Source of the DNA: Acidobacteriota bacterium
GTDB lineage: Bacteria; Acidobacteriota; Terriglobia; Terriglobales; Acidobacteriaceae
Assembly: GCA_021781495.1 (NCBI GenBank)
Contig: JAJXWS010000028.1
Location: 1 to 39,122, forward strand
Direction of reading: 5' to 3'
DNA length: 39,122 bases
The notes below the pieces were generated by a model. It worked only from the letters and a program-made list of their open reading frames with translations. It ran no database searches and was not told where the DNA came from. The number at the start of each line of letters is the position of its first letter. The first letter of the stretch is position 1. A program made the position numbers and the translations under genes. Positions 23,218-32,800 of this stretch are shown here, piece by piece.

Positions 23218-23622
23218 TCACTTGCGCCTCATAGCGAAGGCCTGCGGCAGCAACTCGTGGAAGGGCATTGTTACTATGCCGTCCGTGGTTGGAAACGCAA
23301 CCGGCGCCTCTGGCAGCACAAACTCCGCCAGCATCTGGCGGCACGCGCCACACGGCGGGCTCGCCGCCTCGTTCCGGTTCGCCACTGCCACCGCGGCCAC
23401 GCGAATCGCAGGTCCGAACTGCGCTATCGCGCGCACCAGCGCAGTGCGCTCGGCGCAGATGGTCAGGCCGTAGCTCACGTTCTCCACGTTCGTGCCCGTT
23501 ACGGTTTCGCCGCTCGTGAGCCGCAGTGCCGCGCCGACGCGAAAACCCGAGTAGGGGGAGTACGACCGCTCCGCCGCCGCGCGAGCCTGCGCCAGCAGCT
23601 CCTCCATCCCCGCATCCTGCAT
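23218..23622 (-). CDS. cdd: cytidine deaminase
   Basis: Hydrolyses cytidine and deoxycytidine to uridine and deoxyuridine with a zinc-bound water; small cytosolic enzyme. The 134 residues contain SPYSGFRVGAAL, TNVENVSYGLTICAERTAL with zinc ligand Cys56 and proton-shuttle Glu58, and PPCGACRQ with Cys91 and Cys94. This three-Cys set is that of the tetrameric short form. GGAGG lies 6 nt before ATG 23622, so the longer open frame upstream (to 23799, overlapping the GT87-like gene) is rejected. Its products feed the phosphorylase gene 51 bp downstream. Confidence 0.95.
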   Translation of the reverse strand: MQDAGMEELLAQARAAAERSYSPYSGFRVGAALRLTSGETVTGTNVENVSYGLTICAERTALVRAIAQFGPAIRVAAVAVANRNEAASPPCGACRQMLAEFVLPEAPVAFPTTDGIVTMPFHELLPQAFAMRRK

Positions 23623-23713
23623 TTCGTGCCTCCGTTCTGCGCTGTTGTCTGCGCTTGGCATCGCTGTCGAGGCTACTGCATTCCGCCTGCTGTGTATAGG
23701 ACTGCGTACAGTG

Positions 23714-24997
23714 CTACGCCACGCCGGATTCCATTGCCGGGGCACCCCTCTTCGCGAGCCTGCCAAGCACCACAAACTGCAGCGCGCCGAGCGCGGCAAT
23801 CAAAAGCGTCAGCAACTGAATCCCCGTTACACCGGCCAGCGCCACCGTGACCCACGAACCCAGCAGAATAAGGATCCAGGTTGCATGGAACCAGCGATGG
23901 ATCGGGCCTTTGTCCAGCTCCTTGATCGCGCCGGCGGTCACAAGAATCGAAAACACCACCAGGATCGAATCATAGATTGGCACATAGAGATTCAGCAGAA
24001 GCGTCCATGTCACCGTGGTTGCCCAAAGCATCATGTGGAACTGCCGGTTCCTCCGCGGCGCCTTCCACCACAGCCGGAGCAGGTTGAAGAGCACCCAGCA
24101 CACGAGTGCGGCCAGAATCGCCAGCCCCCATACGGTACGGCCTCCCCGCACGAGGTGAGAAAACGAGCTCAGATCCAGATAGATCGTCAAAGTCAGGGGT
24201 GAGGCTGAATGTACGCCGCTCGCCACCTTGCCAAACGACAGCAGGGAATGAAGGAATATGGGCCAGATGCCGATTCCCTCAAGCAGGGTTGCAATGACCG
24301 CCAGCGCGGCAGCTCCCACAGCGAATCCGGCCAGCACCTTCCAAAGCCGCGTCACCACCAGCATTGGCAGCAGCAGGACAAGCAAGGTTGGCTTGTAGGT
24401 GCACAAGGAGAGCACGAGCCCGCTCCGCATTGGCTGCTTTTGCCGGAATGCGTAGAGCGCCATCGACAGGGCGAAGAATCCAACCGCTGCAATCTGTCCA
24501 TTGGCGGCGGTGTTCATCAAAAACGGCAGATACGCAAACGCAAGGCTGTACACCAGCGGCTGGCATTCTTGCGTCGTCGCGTCAACGCTGCGCAGTAGAA
24601 ATCGAATACCGAGTGCATAGAGAATTATGGTGATGACCGACCAGAGCAGGTAGGCGCTCCAGTAGGGAAGCAAGGCGAACGGCCGAAAGAAGATTCCCAC
24701 CATCGGCGGATAGGGAAGCGGTCCGTAGGCAAACTTCCTGGGGTGAACCTGCATGCACATCTGCTGTTGCAGAGCAGTGTTGTACAACTCCCGCGCCGGA
24801 AACTCATTCAGGATGCGCCCCAGGCTGTAGAAGCCTGCAAAGTCGCCATCCGGAGGGCTGTGATGGCTCAGCGTCACAATCAGGAACGGCGCAACGAATC
24901 CAATCAGCACCAGGCCCCAGCAGATCATGGCAAGCTCTTTGCAGGTAGTCCGGGCTCGCGGCGCTTGCTGAACCCCCTTTGGCAAACTCGTCTCCAT
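23714..24997 (-). CDS. GT87-like (DUF2029) polytopic membrane glycosyltransferase
   Basis: A 427-residue protein with about ten hydrophobic segments. DGDFAGFYSLGRIL with the catalytic-type Asp after helix one, the FAYGPLPYPPMVG loop, NGQIAAVGFFALSMALYAF and LCTYKPTLLVLLLP are the pattern of DUF2029/GT87 polyprenyl-phosphate-dependent mannosyltransferases. A role in glycolipid or cell-surface glycan assembly is inferred from the family. The start is taken at ATG 24997 with GGAG 4 nt upstream; a TTG at 25057 would start 9 bp after the previous stop and is the alternative. The neighbours are the acyltransferase fusion 69 bp upstream and cdd 91 bp downstream. Confidence 0.83.
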   Translation of the reverse strand: METSLPKGVQQAPRARTTCKELAMICWGLVLIGFVAPFLIVTLSHHSPPDGDFAGFYSLGRILNEFPARELYNTALQQQMCMQVHPRKFAYGPLPYPPMVGIFFRPFALLPYWSAYLLWSVITIILYALGIRFLLRSVDATTQECQPLVYSLAFAYLPFLMNTAANGQIAAVGFFALSMALYAFRQKQPMRSGLVLSLCTYKPTLLVLLLPMLVVTRLWKVLAGFAVGAAALAVIATLLEGIGIWPIFLHSLLSFGKVASGVHSASPLTLTIYLDLSSFSHLVRGGRTVWGLAILAALVCWVLFNLLRLWWKAPRRNRQFHMMLWATTVTWTLLLNLYVPIYDSILVVFSILVTAGAIKELDKGPIHRWFHATWILILLGSWVTVALAGVTGIQLLTLLIAALGALQFVVLGRLAKRGAPAMESGVA

Positions 24998-25066
24998 AGC
25001 ACTCCAGTCAGCATGAGCATAAACTGCCCCAGCCGCCGGCGTGTATCGAATCCGCAACTTGCGTGA

Positions 25067-27760
25067 TTACGCCTGGTTGCGCAGCAGTCGCGCGACTGCA
25101 TCCTGCAGGCGGGCGGTAATCTCGGTCTCGCTCACCTCCGGCGCAAACCGCAACGGTTCTCCCACGCGCACCTCGATCCTGCCTGAGCGGAACCAGCGCC
25201 GCTCTCTCGTCTTTAACTCACCCAGCCCGCGAATCGCCACCGGCAGCACGGCCGCGCCGGACTGCCTGGTCAGCAGGCCAATGCCGGACCGGAACCGCGC
25301 CAGCTCTCCCGTGGCGGATCGCGTTCCCTCTGGGAACACCAGCACGTGGAAGCCCCGGTCCATGGCCTCGCCCGCATGCGCAAAGCTGCGCTGAAAGTCC
25401 TTCTTCTTCGGCAGCGGAAACACGTTGAACAGCGCCGTTACCAGTACGTATGCCAGCGGCCCCATCAGCATCCACCGGCGCTGGCCCGGACGCCGGTCCG
25501 GATTGCGAAAATGCCGGAAGTCCTCCAACATCTCGCCGGACATTGCCGCCGCAATCCTTCTGCGCATCCATCCCGGCAGCGCGTACTCCACCAGCGGGCC
25601 GTCGTAGGCCGTGACGTGATTGCAGATGATCAGCATCGGCTCGCGGTCGGCCAGCACTGACGCGCGCGTCACCGTGGGTTGCGCGAGCAACCAGACCAGC
25701 GGCTGGGCTACGGCCTCAGTGAACGCCACTCGCAGCCACGTCACCGGCCTCCACCACGGCCATCGCGGATAGAGATACGTAGCTCGCTCGTCGGCGGCGG
25801 CTGGCGTGGTTGTCGTCTGCCTGCGGGCTGGCTCGGACGTTTGCGACGGCGCTGGCCCGGCGGGGCTCTCAGCGCGCGCGCGCGGTTCATTTCCGGCCGG
25901 ACCGCTGCCGGCAGATTCGGCGCTCCGGGCCGCCGTCTTCTTCGCAGGCGGGCCACCTGCCGCTTCGCCGCCTGCCAGTCTTCGCAACTCGCCCAGGGTC
26001 TCTACCCGGTCCACGGCGCCGTTGTCCGGCAACTCGCCCAGCCGCTCTTCCAGCGCCGCCGCCAGTTGCACCCGGCCCAGACTGTCCAGGTGGAGGTCCT
26101 CGGCCAGGCGCAGCTCGTCACCCAGGCCAGCCGGGATCTCGCCGGTAATTCCGGCAATCAGCTCCAGCAGCCAGTCGCCGCCCGCGGTCACGCCCTTGCC
26201 TTCCGCGGCTGCCTGCATCTTTGCCAGCCGGGCCTCCACCGCCTTGCGCCGAACCTTGCACGTCGAGGTTCTGGGCAAATCCGGTTCCGGCCACAGCATC
26301 CATCGCCGTACACGCTGGAACTCTGCCAGGCGCGTATTGGCCTGCTCCACCGCCTTTGCTGCCTGGGCCTCGGCGCCGCGCACGGCCAGCACTGCGCATG
26401 GCTCCGGGCCGTTCAGCGTCTGCATGGCCACCACGGCGCAGGCGGCCACGCCCGGCTCCTGCTCCAGAGCGGCTTCCAGATCCTCCGGGTGAATGTTCAC
26501 CCCTGCCGCGGTCACAATCGTTTCGCTCTTGCGGCCCAGAAAGCGCAGCTCGCCCGTCTCCTGCCGCTCCGCCAGATCGCCGGTTGCCAGCCACTCTTCC
26601 TCGCGCTGCCGCAGTTCGCCGCCGCTCCAGGTTGCGTTGGAGATCATCGGCCCCTTGACCAGCACCTCGCCGTCCGGGCCAATCCGTACCTCGCGCCCCG
26701 GCAGCGGCTTTCCAATGGTTCCCCGCGCCACGTGAAAGGGATGGTTCAGGGTGATCAGCGCCGTTGTCTCCGTCATGCCGTAGCCCTGCACCAGCACAAA
26801 GCCCAGCGCGTTCCAGAACTGCTCCAGCGGCCCGGCCAGCGCGCCGCCGCCGGAGATCAAAGCCCAGAACTTCAGTCCAAATGCCCGGTGTATATCGCGG
26901 AAGACCCACCAGCGCTTCCACGCATTCATCCCCCTGGCGGCGGCAACCCGCTCCGGCAGCCCCGGCAGTGTCGCTTCCAGGTGAGCCTTCAGCATCGCCA
27001 TCACGCGCGGCACGGCCGCCAGCACACTGATGCGCTCGCGGCGAATGGTGTCCAGCAGGCGCGCCGCCGCCAGCCTGCTTTCAAAGTGCACCTCCGCGGC
27101 AAAGATGGCCGGAACCCACAGCCCCATCGTCTGGCCGAAGACATGGCTCAACGGCAGGGTGTGCAGAAAGCGCAGCGGATGCACCAGCCGTTCATAGCGC
27201 ATGTACGGCCGCGCGCCGTCTTCAACGGGCCCCATGCTGGCCAGCACATTGCCGTGCGTGTGCACAATGCCCTTCGGCTCGCCCGTGGTGCCGGAGGTGA
27301 AAAGGATCTGCAGCGGCGTTTCGCGACTGAGCCCTGCCACCGGTGCGGCTTCTTCCACGGGCAGGTGAGCCGCCCAATCCTCGAAGGCCAGCTTTGCCCA
27401 CTTTTCCGGCAACTGCCGCAGCAGCAGGGCGTCGCCCACCACCAGCTTCGGCTTCACGTCCGCTGCCACGCGCGCTGCGAACTCCGCGCTGCCGTAGGCG
27501 TCCAGCGGAACCGCCAGCACCCCCCGGAGCATCATTCCAAAGAAGGCAGCCACCCACTCGGCGCTGTTCTCGGCCCATAGCACCACGCGGTCGCCGGGGC
27601 CGATATCCCGCGCCCGCAGCAGCGCCGCAAAGCGCCCCGCCAGCCGGGCCAGCTCCGCATAGGTGGTTGCCCGCCGCCGGATTCCCCGGTAGCGAACCAC
27701 GGCGACCCCGTGCCCAAACCGTCGAAAGTCGTCCAGCAGCGTCGCCAGATGTTCCCGCAT
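25067..27760 (-). CDS. three-domain acyl-ACP/CoA synthetase - acyl carrier - PlsC acyltransferase fusion
   Basis: An 897-residue fusion. Residues about 10-515 are an AMP-forming ligase: P-loop LFTSGTTGEPKG (153-164), GYGMTETT (326-333), TGD (393-395), and the C-terminal catalytic Lys in STCKVRRK (Lys502). Residues about 525-600 look like an acyl carrier domain with LHLDSLGRVQL, whose Ser560 would take phosphopantetheine. A Pro/Ala/Ser-rich linker (about 600-655) leads to a PlsC-type acyltransferase (about 690-890) with NHVTAYD (714-720) and FPEGTR (809-814). The layout suggests fatty acid activation, loading on the built-in carrier and transfer to a lysophospholipid or related acceptor. E. 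coli Aas joins similar enzymes in the opposite order and without the carrier. ATG 27760 is used; a TTG three codons upstream is possible. Confidence 0.9.
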   Translation of the reverse strand: MREHLATLLDDFRRFGHGVAVVRYRGIRRRATTYAELARLAGRFAALLRARDIGPGDRVVLWAENSAEWVAAFFGMMLRGVLAVPLDAYGSAEFAARVAADVKPKLVVGDALLLRQLPEKWAKLAFEDWAAHLPVEEAAPVAGLSRETPLQILFTSGTTGEPKGIVHTHGNVLASMGPVEDGARPYMRYERLVHPLRFLHTLPLSHVFGQTMGLWVPAIFAAEVHFESRLAAARLLDTIRRERISVLAAVPRVMAMLKAHLEATLPGLPERVAAARGMNAWKRWWVFRDIHRAFGLKFWALISGGGALAGPLEQFWNALGFVLVQGYGMTETTALITLNHPFHVARGTIGKPLPGREVRIGPDGEVLVKGPMISNATWSGGELRQREEEWLATGDLAERQETGELRFLGRKSETIVTAAGVNIHPEDLEAALEQEPGVAACAVVAMQTLNGPEPCAVLAVRGAEAQAAKAVEQANTRLAEFQRVRRWMLWPEPDLPRTSTCKVRRKAVEARLAKMQAAAEGKGVTAGGDWLLELIAGITGEIPAGLGDELRLAEDLHLDSLGRVQLAAALEERLGELPDNGAVDRVETLGELRRLAGGEAAGGPPAKKTAARSAESAGSGPAGNEPRARAESPAGPAPSQTSEPARRQTTTTPAAADERATYLYPRWPWWRPVTWLRVAFTEAVAQPLVWLLAQPTVTRASVLADREPMLIICNHVTAYDGPLVEYALPGWMRRRIAAAMSGEMLEDFRHFRNPDRRPGQRRWMLMGPLAYVLVTALFNVFPLPKKKDFQRSFAHAGEAMDRGFHVLVFPEGTRSATGELARFRSGIGLLTRQSGAAVLPVAIRGLGELKTRERRWFRSGRIEVRVGEPLRFAPEVSETEITARLQDAVARLLRNQA

Positions 27761-27911
27761 TGCACCCAAATACTACCAGCGCAAGGCTCTATCCATGGGG
27801 AAGCCGCAGCCCGGTGCGCCGGTCGCCGGTGCTTCCTTGCCATGCGGACCTTGCGCGGCGGCTTTTCGCTTCCTCTTCGCTACCCTGCGGCGCTATCCTC
27901 AAAGGGCCAGC

Positions 27912-30900
27912 ATGTCCCAGTCTGCACCCCAGCCCGACGCCCTGACGAGCAGCGATCCCTTCGCCTGCTTCCATCCCGTCACGGCGGAGTGGTTCCGCGC
28001 CGTCTTTGACGCGCCCACCGCCCCGCAGCGTCTCGGCTGGCCGGTCATCGCGCGCGGCGAGAGCGCCCTCATCCTTGCCCCCACCGGCACGGGCAAGACG
28101 CTCACCGCCTTTCTCTGGTGCCTGGACCGGCTGATGCTCCACGACCCGCCGCCCGCCAAAGCGCGGCCCGGCTGCCGCATCGTCTATGTCTCGCCGCTCA
28201 AGGCTCTGGCGGTGGACGTCGAACGGAATCTGCGCTCGCCGCTGGCCGGCATCGCCAATATGGCCCGCCGGCGCGGCGTGGCCTTCCACGACCCGCTCAT
28301 CAGCGTCCGCACCGGCGACACGCCCCAGCGGGAGCGCGCCCGCTTCCGCCGCCAGCCCGCCGACATCCTTATCACCACGCCGGAGTCGCTCTACCTGCTG
28401 CTTACGTCGCAGGCCGCCGACGCCCTGCGCTCGGTGGACACGGTCATCGTGGACGAGATCCACTCGCTGGTTCCCACCAAGCGCGGAGCCCACCTTGCCC
28501 TCTCGCTGGAGCGCCTGCAGGCAATCACAAAGAAGCCTCTGCAGCGCATTGGGCTCTCTGCCACGCAGCGTCCGCTGGAAGAGGTTGCGCGTTTCCTCGG
28601 GGGTGTGGAAATCCCGGCAGTATCTCCAGTGGACCGGCAAGCAACTGGCGAAGATTCAGCAGTGAAGCCGAAAAATCTCGAATTCACTTCCGATGTGCAA
28701 AATCAGTCGGCAACCTCTTTGCCGAAGGGCGGCGCTGACACGCTATTCCGGGAGATTCCGTACCGAGCCGCCGATCCCTGGGCCGCAGATGCAGCCGACT
28801 CTTCTGCGCTTCGCTATCGTCCGGTCACGATAGTTAATGCAAGCTATGCCAAGCAGTTAAGGTTGAGAATTGAAGTTCCAGTTGAAGATATGGCCCGGCT
28901 GAACGCGATGGAGGAGATCCCCTCCGGACCGGCCTCGCAGGTGCCGCGGCGCGTCTCCATCTGGAATGCCATCCATCCCCGGCTGCTGGAGCTGATCCGC
29001 GAGCGCAACTCGACCATCCTGTTCGTCAACAGCCGCCAGGTTGCCGAGCGCCTGGCCGGGGCTCTGAACGACCTTGCCGGGGAGCCCATCGCGCGTGCCC
29101 ATCATGGGTCACTGGCCGCCGCCCAGCGATCCGTGATTGAGGAGCAGTTGAAGGCCGGCCAGATCAGGGCGCTCTGCGCCACCTCGACACTTGAGCTGGG
29201 CATCGACATGGGCGCCGTGGATCTCGTGATCCAGATCGAGGCGCCGCCTTCAGTGGCCAGCGGCATGCAGCGCATTGGCCGCGCCGGGCACTCGGTGGAT
29301 GCCGTCAGCGAGGGCGTGCTCTTCCCCAAGTACCGGGCCGACCTGGTGGCCTGCGCCGCCGTCACCCGGGCGATGCACGAGGGCCACATTGAGTCGACCC
29401 GCTTTCCGCGCAATCCGCTGGACGTGCTCGCCCAGCAGATGGTCGCCATCGTCGCCCACCCGCCCGGCGCCGCCAAGCCAAAGCGCACGCGCTCTGCGGG
29501 TACCCCGAGCCTTGCGTTTGAGGCACAGGCAAGCACCGAGGGGGATCCGGACCTGAAGCCCGAGGTCTCTGTCGATTTTCTCTACGACATGGTCCGGCGG
29601 GCGGCCCCGTTCGGCAGCCTGACCCGCACGTCATTTGAGGGCGTACTGGACCTGCTGAGCGGCCGCTACCCCTCCGACGAGTTTGCCGAGCTGCGCCCGA
29701 GGCTTACCTGGGACCGCATCCTCAACGTGGTCAGCGCACGGGACGGAGCCGCCCGGCTCGCCATTCTGAACGCCGGCACCATCCCCGACCGTGGCCTCTA
29801 CGGCGTCTTTCTGGCCCACACGGAGGGCAAGTCGGTCCGCGTGGGCGAGCTGGACGAGGAGATGGTCTTTGAGTCGCACCCCAACGAGACGTTCATCCTC
29901 GGCGCCTCCACCTGGCGCATTGAGGACATCACCCACGACCGCGTTCTGGTGGTGCCCGCTCCCGGCGAGCCCGGCAAGATGCCCTTCTGGAAGGGCGACG
30001 GGCCCGGCCGCCCGCTGGAGTTCGGCCGGCGCATCGGCGCCCTCGTCCGCGAGCTGCGCGCTTTGCCCAAGCCCGCCGCGCTCACCCGCCTGGTGGCCGA
30101 GCACGATCTGGACCCCAATGCGGCGGAGAATCTTCTGCAGTTCCTCGCGGATCAGGCTGAGGCCACCGGCGCTGTTCCGGACGACCGAACCATCGTGATC
30201 GAGCGCTGCCGCGACGAGCTGGGAGACTGGCGCGTCTGCGTCCTTACCCCGTTCGGCAGCCGCATCCATATTCCGTGGGCCATGGCGGTCAGCGCGCGCA
30301 TCCGGGCCACGGGCGGCCCGGAGGTGGAGACCCTGTGGGGCGATGACGGCTTTGTGCTGCGCTTTCCGGATACGGACGAGCCTCCTGACTCGGACTGGTT
30401 CCTGGTGGAGTCGGCGGAGGCCATGCAGCTTGTGCTGCGCCAGCTTGGCTCCACCGCGCTGTTTGCCGGGCGGTTCCGCGAGGCGGCGGGCCGGGCGCTG
30501 CTGCTGCCGCGCCGCAGGGCCGACCAGCGTTCGCCGCTGTGGCAGCTTCGCAAGCGGTCGTATGACTTGCTGAGCGTGGCCTCGCGCTATCCCTCTTTCC
30601 CGCTTCTGCTGGAGGCCTATCGCGAGTGCCTGCGCGACGTGTTTGACATGCCCGCGCTGCTGGAGACGCTGCGCGCAATTGAGCAGCGCCAGCTTCGCGT
30701 GCATGTGGTGGAGACGCGCACGCCCTCGCCCTTTGCCTCGTCGCTGCTGTTCAGCTACGTGGCCAACTTCCTCTACGATGGCGATGCGCCGCTGGCCGAG
30801 CGCCGCGCCCAGGCTCTCACCATCGATCAGGACCAGCTTCGCGAGCTGCTGGGCGAGGCCGACCTGCGCGAGCTGCTGGATGCTGACGCCATTGCCGAGG

Positions 30901-32798
30901 TGGAGGAGGCCGCCCAGTGCCTTGCTGAAACCCATCGAGCGCGCACGCCGGACGGCATCCACGACCTCTGCCTGCGTCTCGGCGACCTGTCGCGTGCCGA
31001 GCTGGAGCGCCGCGTTGCCTCGCCGGAGCTGCTGCCGCATGTGGACCGGCTTCTGCGCTCGCGGCGCCTGCTGGAGCTGCGCATCGCCGGGGAAAAGCGC
31101 CTGATCGCCGCGGAAGACGCCGCCCGCTATCGGGATGCGCTCGGCATCCCGCTGCCTCCCGGGCTGCCCGCGGCCCTGCTGGAGCCGGTGGCGCAGCCGG
31201 TGCTGGAACTGGTTCGGCGCTATGCCCGCACGCGTGGGCCGTTTGTGCTGCGCGAGCCTGCGGAGCGCTTTGCCCTGGACGCCACGGTGGTGGAGAGCGC
31301 CCTGCATCATCTTGCCCAGGAGGGGCGCATCCTCGAAGGCGGCTTTCGCCCCGGCGGGCTACACCGCGAGTGGTGCGATGCGGAGATTCTTCGCCAGATC
31401 CGCCGCAAATCGCTCGCCCGGCTGCGTCGCGAGGTTGAGCCGGTGGAGCAGCGCACGCTGGCGCGTTTCCTCACGCACTGGCAGGGGTTGCTCGCGCCGC
31501 GCCGCAGCCACGCGCAGCTGGACGCGCTGCTTGACGTGATTGAGAACCTGCAGGGCGCGCCCGTTGCGGCGTCGCTGCTGGAGGCGGCCATTCTGCCGGC
31601 GCGCATTGCGGACTACGAACCGGCCAGCCTCGACACGCTCTTTGCTGCGGGCGAGGTTGCCTGGACCGGCGTGGAGCCGCTGGGCGAGCGGGACGGGCGG
31701 ATCGCTCTCTTTCTGGCCGACAAGCTTCCGCTGCTTGCGCAGCAGCGCCCGCTGGCAGAGCCTCTCAGCGAGCGCGAAGAGAAGCTGCTCGCCGTGCTGG
31801 AGTCTACCGGGGCCAGCTTCTTCGATCCGCTCCACCAGGCCGTGGGCGGCGGCTATCCCGGCGAGTCCATTGACGCGCTGTGGAGCCTGGTCTGGCGCGG
31901 CCTTGTCACGAACGACTCGCTGCACGCCCTGCGCGCGTATACCGCACGGCCTGAGAGCAGCCGCGCTCCGCGCCGCATGCACTCGGGCGCGGCCTTCCGC
32001 TCGCGGCGCACCACGCCGCCCAACGCGCAGGGCCGCTGGTCGTTGCTGCCCGGCCGCATGCAGAAGGGAAGCGCCGATGTGCCCAGCCGAACCGAGGCCA
32101 GCCATGCCCTGGCATTGCAGCTCCTCAGCCGCTACGGAGTGCTGACCCGCGAGTCGGTTGCGGCGGAGAACATTCCCGGCGGATTCTCCGCCGTTTACGA
32201 TGTGCTGAAAGCGCTGGAAGAGAGCGGGCGGATTCGGCGCGGCTACTTTGTCGCGGGCCTTGGAGCCACCCAGTTCGCCCTGCCCGCCGCCGTGGATCTT
32301 CTGCGCCAGCTGCGCAACGAGCCGCCCGTGGAAAAGCCCGAGTTTGTGCAACTGGCCGCCACCGATCCCGCCAATCCCTACGGCTCCGTTTTGCGCTGGC
32401 CCGACCTGCCGCCCATGGACGACGACTCCGAGACAGCGCCGCGCATACTGACCCGCGCCGCGTATGCGCAGGTCATTCTGCGCAACGGGGAACTGGTGGC
32501 CTGGCTGCGCCGCAACAATCCCCACCTGCTCGTCTTTTTGCCGGCGGAGGAGCCGGAGCGATCCCACGTTGCCGCCGGACTGGCGCACTTTCTGTGCGCC
32601 CGCGGTCAGGAGCGCATGCGGCGCGGCGGACACAACGGCGTGCTCATCACCACCGTCAACGGGCAGCCCGTGGCCGCGCATCCCATGGCCCGCTATCTCA
32701 TGGATGCGGGCTTCTACACCGGTCCGCTTGGCATGCATCTGCGCCGCATTCCGCTCGCCATCACGCGCGCCGAGTCCCAACCCGAGGAGCTGCAGTAG
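27912..32798 (+). CDS. lhr: large superfamily 2 helicase Lhr
   Basis: A 1628-residue ATP-dependent 3'-5' helicase; Lhr proteins unwind DNA-DNA and RNA-DNA in repair, and the full-length E. coli form has been reported to carry uracil-DNA glycosylase activity in its C-terminal part. Visible motifs: Walker A APTGTGKT (56-63), SPLKALA, TTPES, Walker B DEIH (181-184), LSATQR (215-220), TSTLELGIDMG and the arginine-finger motif QRIGRAGHS. The Lhr-specific winged-helix and beta-bundle regions follow, with a long C-terminal domain. ATG 27912 is chosen, with AAAGGG 5 nt upstream; the frame is open further back without homology. An unusual AT-richer segment (residues about 234-302) lies between the two RecA-like lobes. 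It stops 2 bp before nei. Confidence 0.95.
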   Translation: MSQSAPQPDALTSSDPFACFHPVTAEWFRAVFDAPTAPQRLGWPVIARGESALILAPTGTGKTLTAFLWCLDRLMLHDPPPAKARPGCRIVYVSPLKALAVDVERNLRSPLAGIANMARRRGVAFHDPLISVRTGDTPQRERARFRRQPADILITTPESLYLLLTSQAADALRSVDTVIVDEIHSLVPTKRGAHLALSLERLQAITKKPLQRIGLSATQRPLEEVARFLGGVEIPAVSPVDRQATGEDSAVKPKNLEFTSDVQNQSATSLPKGGADTLFREIPYRAADPWAADAADSSALRYRPVTIVNASYAKQLRLRIEVPVEDMARLNAMEEIPSGPASQVPRRVSIWNAIHPRLLELIRERNSTILFVNSRQVAERLAGALNDLAGEPIARAHHGSLAAAQRSVIEEQLKAGQIRALCATSTLELGIDMGAVDLVIQIEAPPSVASGMQRIGRAGHSVDAVSEGVLFPKYRADLVACAAVTRAMHEGHIESTRFPRNPLDVLAQQMVAIVAHPPGAAKPKRTRSAGTPSLAFEAQASTEGDPDLKPEVSVDFLYDMVRRAAPFGSLTRTSFEGVLDLLSGRYPSDEFAELRPRLTWDRILNVVSARDGAARLAILNAGTIPDRGLYGVFLAHTEGKSVRVGELDEEMVFESHPNETFILGASTWRIEDITHDRVLVVPAPGEPGKMPFWKGDGPGRPLEFGRRIGALVRELRALPKPAALTRLVAEHDLDPNAAENLLQFLADQAEATGAVPDDRTIVIERCRDELGDWRVCVLTPFGSRIHIPWAMAVSARIRATGGPEVETLWGDDGFVLRFPDTDEPPDSDWFLVESAEAMQLVLRQLGSTALFAGRFREAAGRALLLPRRRADQRSPLWQLRKRSYDLLSVASRYPSFPLLLEAYRECLRDVFDMPALLETLRAIEQRQLRVHVVETRTPSPFASSLLFSYVANFLYDGDAPLAERRAQALTIDQDQLRELLGEADLRELLDADAIAEVEEAAQCLAETHRARTPDGIHDLCLRLGDLSRAELERRVASPELLPHVDRLLRSRRLLELRIAGEKRLIAAEDAARYRDALGIPLPPGLPAALLEPVAQPVLELVRRYARTRGPFVLREPAERFALDATVVESALHHLAQEGRILEGGFRPGGLHREWCDAEILRQIRRKSLARLRREVEPVEQRTLARFLTHWQGLLAPRRSHAQLDALLDVIENLQGAPVAASLLEAAILPARIADYEPASLDTLFAAGEVAWTGVEPLGERDGRIALFLADKLPLLAQQRPLAEPLSEREEKLLAVLESTGASFFDPLHQAVGGGYPGESIDALWSLVWRGLVTNDSLHALRAYTARPESSRAPRRMHSGAAFRSRRTTPPNAQGRWSLLPGRMQKGSADVPSRTEASHALALQLLSRYGVLTRESVAAENIPGGFSAVYDVLKALEESGRIRRGYFVAGLGATQFALPAAVDLLRQLRNEPPVEKPEFVQLAATDPANPYGSVLRWPDLPPMDDDSETAPRILTRAAYAQVILRNGELVAWLRRNNPHLLVFLPAEEPERSHVAAGLAHFLCARGQERMRRGGHNGVLITTVNGQPVAAHPMARYLMDAGFYTGPLGMHLRRIPLAITRAESQPEELQ

Positions 32799-32800
32799 CC

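Noticed and set aside
21649-23850. A 733-codon open frame antisense to deoA, cdd and the start of nupC
   Set aside because: It spans three recognised enzyme or transporter genes on the other strand and has no recognisable domain; it is an effect of high GC at third positions.
25679-27580. A 633-codon open frame antisense to the ligase-acyltransferase fusion
   Set aside because: The minus strand carries all ANL, carrier and PlsC motifs; the plus frame is Arg/Gln/Ala-rich with no motif.
29631-32780. Two long open frames (559 and 473 codons) antisense to lhr
   Set aside because: Composition is that of a shadow frame, and the lhr frame is continuous and conserved throughout.
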